Part shown: positions 60,435 through 64,000 of the stretch, piece by piece | Position numbering within the stretch: the stretch's first letter is position 1 | How the letters are laid out: each line of letters starts with the position of its first letter | Origin: Leucobacter sp042726155 | GTDB taxonomy: Bacteria; Actinomycetota; Actinomycetes; Actinomycetales; Microbacteriaceae | Length of the DNA stretch: 64,000 nt | Assembly (NCBI RefSeq): GCF_042726155.1 | Contig: NZ_JBHXHV010000003.1 | Span: 1 to 64,000 of the forward strand | Reading direction: 5' to 3' | The notes under the pieces: generated by a model | What the model saw: the letters and a program-made list of their open reading frames with translations, nothing else | What the model was told of the DNA's origin: nothing | The model's database searches: none | Made by a program: the position numbers and the translations under genes

Positions 60435-61628
60435 GTGTCGTTGCGCCAGTTCACCTCAGAGTCCGTCACCGAGGGGCATCCAGACAAGATCTGCGATCGC
60501 ATCTCAGACACGATTCTCGATGCGATGCTCGCTCAAGATACGGGCGCCCGGGTCGCTGTCGAGACGCTCGTCACGACGGGGCTCGTGCACGTCGCCGGCG
60601 AGGTCTCCACGAGCGGCTACGTCGAGATTCCGCAGCTCGTGCGCGATGCGGTGCGCGAGATTGGGTACACGAGCTCTGAGATGGGATTCGATGCTTCGTC
60701 GTGCGGAGTGTCGGTGTCGATTGGCCAGCAGTCACCGGACATTGCGGGCGGTGTCGATACTTCGCTCGAGGTGCGCAGCGGTGCAGACGCCGACGATGCG
60801 CTGAATCAGCAGGGCGCTGGTGACCAGGGCATCATGTTTGGCTTCGCGACCGACGAGACACCCGAACTGCACCCGCTGCCCAGCTGGATCGCGCATCGCC
60901 TCGCCGAGCGGCTCACCGAGGTGCGCAAGAGCGGGGAACTTCCCGAGTTGCGCCCCGACGGGAAGACGCAGGTCACCATCGGTTACGAGGGCAGTCGAGC
61001 GGTCAGCGTCGAAGCGGTTGTCGTCTCGACGCAGCATCACGTAGACATCACGCAGCCCGCGCTGCGCGATGCCGTCGAACAGCTCGTCATTCGCCCGGTA
61101 CTCGAGCGAGTCGAACTCGCGAGTGTCGATACCGACCTATTCATCAACCCAGCCGGCCCGTTTGTTGTCGGTGGGCCCATGGGCGATGCGGGGCTGACCG
61201 GTCGCAAGATCATCATTGATACCTACGGCGGAGCGAGCCGACACGGCGGTGGCGCTTTCAGCGGCAAGGATCCGTCGAAGGTCGACCGCTCGGCGGCATA
61301 CGCCATGCGCTGGGTTGCGAAGCACGTCGTGCGTGCCGGTCTCGCGTCGCGGGCTGAGCTACAGGTGGCGTATGCAATTGGCCGCGCGCACCCCGTCGGT
61401 CTCTACGTCGAGACATTTGGCACTGAAACCGTGCCGCTCGATCGCATCGAACGTGCCGTACGCGAGGTCTTCGATCTCCGCCCGCTCGCAATAATCCGCG
61501 ACCTCGACCTGCTGCGCCCCATTTACGCCAAAACCAGCGCGTACGGCCACTTCGGGCGTGAGCTGCCCGAGTTCACGTGGGAGGCCACCCCCCGCGTTGC
61601 CGAATTGCGGGCTGCCGCCGGCCTGTAG
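60435..61628 (+). CDS. metK: S-adenosylmethionine synthetase
   Basis: Makes S-adenosylmethionine from methionine and ATP. The 397-residue protein has TSESVTEGHPDKICDRISD, GAGDQGIMFGFA and GGGAFSGKDPSKVDRSAAY, the three classic signatures. GTG 60435 follows AGGAG by four bases. The 148-base upstream gap holds the rpoZ terminator and no visible riboswitch. Confidence 0.97.
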   Translation: MSLRQFTSESVTEGHPDKICDRISDTILDAMLAQDTGARVAVETLVTTGLVHVAGEVSTSGYVEIPQLVRDAVREIGYTSSEMGFDASSCGVSVSIGQQSPDIAGGVDTSLEVRSGADADDALNQQGAGDQGIMFGFATDETPELHPLPSWIAHRLAERLTEVRKSGELPELRPDGKTQVTIGYEGSRAVSVEAVVVSTQHHVDITQPALRDAVEQLVIRPVLERVELASVDTDLFINPAGPFVVGGPMGDAGLTGRKIIIDTYGGASRHGGGAFSGKDPSKVDRSAAYAMRWVAKHVVRAGLASRAELQVAYAIGRAHPVGLYVETFGTETVPLDRIERAVREVFDLRPLAIIRDLDLLRPIYAKTSAYGHFGRELPEFTWEATPRVAELRAAAGL

Positions 61629-61637
61629 GCCAGCGCA

Positions 61638-63713
61638 ATGCCCGCCCTTTCAGCGTTCGCAACGGCGGAGGCCGCGAACGGCCGCCCGGTCGCCCAGATA
61701 CTGCTCGATTCTGCTCTTCCGCAGCTCGATCACCTGTTTGACTACGCGATCCCGCCGGAGCTTGCCGACGACATTCGTGTCGGTCAGCGCGTACGCGTAC
61801 CCTTCCGCTCCAAGGAGCGCAAGACCTTCGGCTACGTCATCGGATTTGCCGAGCGCAGCGACTTCGGCGGTGAATTGTCGCCCATAGCCGACATCGTCAC
61901 ACTCGTGCCGTTGCTCTCCATCGAGGTGTGGCAACTCGCCCGCGCGGTCGCCGATCGTGCCGGTGGTTCCGCTGGTGACATCCTGCGACTCGCGATCCCG
62001 ACTCGTCAGGTCAGGGTCGAAAAGCAGCACCTTGCAGCGGCCGAACTGCGGGAGGCGTTGGAGCCAGTCGCGGAAGTCGCGGCGGCACCCGCAGACGTAT
62101 TGGCCGACGACATTCCGGGCAACGATTCCGTGGCCGAGGCCGAGGGCGCCGAGGAGGGCATCGCTGAGCAACTCATTGCCGGATCGCGACTTGCACTGAC
62201 GGCGTCGCACGGCCCCGACCGCCTGCACACGGGTGAGTGGGTTGGGGGTTGGGCAGCGCAGCTCGCTCAAATTGCGATAGCCGTGCACCAGCGCGGCCGC
62301 AGCGCGATTCTTATTGCACCCGACTATCGCGATCTCGATCAGCTACGCGACGCACTCGCAGCCCTGGGGCATGAAGACACCGTGCGCGTGGACTCGCGGC
62401 AGTCGAACGCTGAGCGATACGCCGGATTCTTGCGCGCGCGTGATCCTGAGCCGCGCATTATTCTCGGCAACCGTTCGGCGGTGTACGCCCCGGCGCACGC
62501 GCTCGGAGCGATTCTGATGTGGGATGACGGCGATCCGGTGCTCGCAGAGCCGCTCTCGCCCTACGTGCACGCCAGGGACGCGGCGCTCGTCCGCGCCGAG
62601 CAGGAATCGGCGGGCCTGTTCTTCGCTGCTCACGCCCGCAGCGCGGAGGTGCAGCGCCTCGTTGACCTCGGTTACGTGCACGCGCAGCGCAATCCGCCCC
62701 GGCGGGCGCGCATCGTGCACGCCGATGCCTCGCTCGCGCCCGACGCCTTTGCTGGCCGAGTGCCGGAGTTTGCCGCGCGCACCATCAGGGAAGGGCTGCG
62801 TACGGGGCCGGTGCTTGTGCAGGTGGCGACCCCCGGGTACGCGCCTGTCGCCGTCTGTGAGAGCTGTGGCGACCTCGCGCGCTGCGGTGTTTGTACCGGG
62901 CCAGTCGGATTCCGTGTGGTCGGGCGCGCGTCGTGCCGATGGTGCGGCGAATACGCGAGCGACTGGCATTGCCGCACGTGCGACGGGCGACGTCTCGTCG
63001 AACGTGGCATGGGGTCCGGCCGCACCGTCGAGCAGTTCGAGCGACAGTTCGAGGGTGCGCGCGTGTTGTTGAGTGACGGCGAACACCCGCGCGAACGCGT
63101 TGACGCCCGCCCCGCGATCGTGGTCGCGACTCGCGGAGCCGAACCACTTGCCGCCGGGGGGTACCGAGCAGTGGTGTTGCTCGACGCCGAACGGCTATTG
63201 AGTATCGAGACGCTCCGGGCCAGTGAAGACTGTCTGCGGTGGTGGGAGAACGCCGCCGCACTCACCGCGCCCGACGGTATCTGCCTGATGGCATCGGGCG
63301 GCGGGCCCGTTGTGCGGGCGTTCGTCACTGGACGGATCGATGAGTGGCTGCACGCGGAGCTGCGCGACCGGCAGGCCCTGCGATATCCGCCGGCGGTGCG
63401 AGTGGCGAGCGTGAGTGGCGGGCCCGACGAGGTCGAGCGTGCCCTCCATCAGCTTGACCAGATTCCCGGCGTCGACCACCTCGGCCCGACCGCGCTGCCC
63501 GCGGGTGGCGCCGCAAAAACACCGCCCGGGCTCGTCCGTGCGATCGTACGCTTTGATTACGGACACGGGGCGGAGGTCGCGAGCCGCCTGCGCGGAGCGC
63601 TCGTCGCGGACGCTGCTGGATCGGTCTCCCGCGCCCGCGGCCGCGCACCGGGACGGGCGCGGCCCGAAGCGCTGCGGCTTCGTTTCGACGACCGCGGTGT
63701 GTTCGACGGCTAA
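61638..63713 (+). CDS. priA: PriA-like primosome protein without helicase motifs
   Basis: Probable replication restart protein. The 691-residue product has the N-terminal 3'-DNA-binding domain (about 18-105, ILLDSALPQLDHLFDY and GQRVRVPF) and a Zn-binding region with paired Cys (CESCGDLARCGVC, CRWCGEYASDWHCRTC). The helicase region lacks a usable Walker A: the segment at about 182-196 reads GSRLALTASHGPDR, and the DEEH box is WDDGD (about 295-299). It is thus ATPase-dead, as known for actinobacterial PriA. ATG 61638 is ten bases after metK. Confidence 0.93.
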   Translation: MPALSAFATAEAANGRPVAQILLDSALPQLDHLFDYAIPPELADDIRVGQRVRVPFRSKERKTFGYVIGFAERSDFGGELSPIADIVTLVPLLSIEVWQLARAVADRAGGSAGDILRLAIPTRQVRVEKQHLAAAELREALEPVAEVAAAPADVLADDIPGNDSVAEAEGAEEGIAEQLIAGSRLALTASHGPDRLHTGEWVGGWAAQLAQIAIAVHQRGRSAILIAPDYRDLDQLRDALAALGHEDTVRVDSRQSNAERYAGFLRARDPEPRIILGNRSAVYAPAHALGAILMWDDGDPVLAEPLSPYVHARDAALVRAEQESAGLFFAAHARSAEVQRLVDLGYVHAQRNPPRRARIVHADASLAPDAFAGRVPEFAARTIREGLRTGPVLVQVATPGYAPVAVCESCGDLARCGVCTGPVGFRVVGRASCRWCGEYASDWHCRTCDGRRLVERGMGSGRTVEQFERQFEGARVLLSDGEHPRERVDARPAIVVATRGAEPLAAGGYRAVVLLDAERLLSIETLRASEDCLRWWENAAALTAPDGICLMASGGGPVVRAFVTGRIDEWLHAELRDRQALRYPPAVRVASVSGGPDEVERALHQLDQIPGVDHLGPTALPAGGAAKTPPGLVRAIVRFDYGHGAEVASRLRGALVADAAGSVSRARGRAPGRARPEALRLRFDDRGVFDG

Positions 63714-63744
63714 CTCGCCACGCGCGAGATGGGAGAATGAACGG

Positions 63745-64000
63745 ATGCGTATCGTCTTCGCCGGAACTCCCGAGTTTGCCGTGCCCAGCCTGACCGCGCT
63801 GGTGTCAGCGGGTCACGACGTTGTCGGCGTCATCACCAGAGCGGATGCGCCCCTCGGGCGTAAGCGCGTGCTGACGCCCTCACCTGTTGCGCAAGCGGCT
63901 AAGGAGATCGGCATTCCGGTGCTGAAAGCGAATCGGCTCGACGAGGCGGCAACCGAGTGGGTGCGTACCCTCGCGCCCGAACTGGGCGTCATCGTGGCCT
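63745..64000 (+). CDS. fmt: Methionyl-tRNA formyltransferase, 5' part
   Basis: Adds the formyl group to initiator Met-tRNA. The window holds the first 85 residues or so: MRIVFAGTPEFAVPSLTAL, then VVGVITRADAPLGRKRVLTPSPV, the typical Rossmann start of Fmt. ATG 63745 follows GGGAG. It continues beyond the window. Its usual partner def is at 18012, about 45 kb away. Confidence 0.95.
   Translation, partial: MRIVFAGTPEFAVPSLTALVSAGHDVVGVITRADAPLGRKRVLTPSPVAQAAKEIGIPVLKANRLDEAATEWVRTLAPELGVIVA

Noticed and set aside
1..64000. CRISPR arrays, insertion sequences, prophage or defence islands
   Set aside because: No regularly spaced repeats, transposase, integrase or phage genes were seen; gene content is conserved throughout.

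Overview
The window is about 64 kb of dense, GC-rich DNA from a Gram-positive actinobacterium. Gene content and order (class II DAHP synthase next to a PASTA kinase, garA-ftsR-merR, a wag31/sepF division cluster, RamB beside the glyoxylate shunt) match the order Micrococcales, most likely the family Microbacteriaceae. The genus cannot be fixed from this window. An altered specificity motif in MurE would suit a lineage with non-diaminopimelate peptidoglycan. I see no prophage, insertion sequence, CRISPR array, tRNA, toxin-antitoxin or defence locus. Nearly every gene is housekeeping.

Layout. 1-82 is the 3' end of a 5S rRNA with a long terminator hairpin. 285-6574 is a six-cistron Mrp cation/proton antiporter operon in which mrpA and mrpB are fused. 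6643-9705 (minus) holds malate synthase and isocitrate lyase, divergent from a RamB-type regulator. 11468-13403 carries garA, ftsR and a second MerR gene. A ParA-like ATPase and pyruvate carboxylase follow. 18012-26764 corresponds to the mycobacterial block around pknL: peptide deformylase, FadD15-type ligase, PlsC, AroG, a kinase with four PASTA repeats, an Rv2175c-like HTH protein, a polyprenyl diphosphate synthase and a DUF3040 protein.

26900-45885 is the division and cell wall cluster: mraZ-rsmH-ftsL-ftsI-murE-murF-mraY-murD-ftsW-murG-murC-ftsQ-ftsZ-yggS-sepF-yggT-wag31-lspA. Most junctions overlap by 1-4 bases, so translation is probably coupled. Next come rluD, a divergent pair (family 2 glycosyltransferase and membrane acyltransferase), dnaE, nadE-msrA, an SSB paralogue, a lipoprotein, ettA, two thioesterases, an unknown protein, rpoZ, metK, a helicase-dead PriA and the start of fmt, which runs off the window edge.

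How the genes connect. The central-carbon genes share a theme: GarA restrains 2-oxoglutarate metabolism, RamB-type proteins control the glyoxylate shunt, and pyruvate carboxylase refills oxaloacetate. The division genes are probably tied to garA-ftsR-merR: a 23-base element upstream of ftsZ recurs inverted upstream of the second merR gene (18 of 23 positions identical), a good candidate for a MerR-family (FtsR) operator. Other points of interest are MraZ boxes at the mraZ promoter, a D-N to Y-H change in the MurE substrate motif, an altered phospho-acceptor motif in GarA, an SSB without the acidic tail, repeated -10-like hexamers 6-8 bases before start codons (probable leaderless mRNAs), and two convergent gene pairs whose stop codons overlap in a four-base palindrome. 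No clearly new multi-gene system was found.
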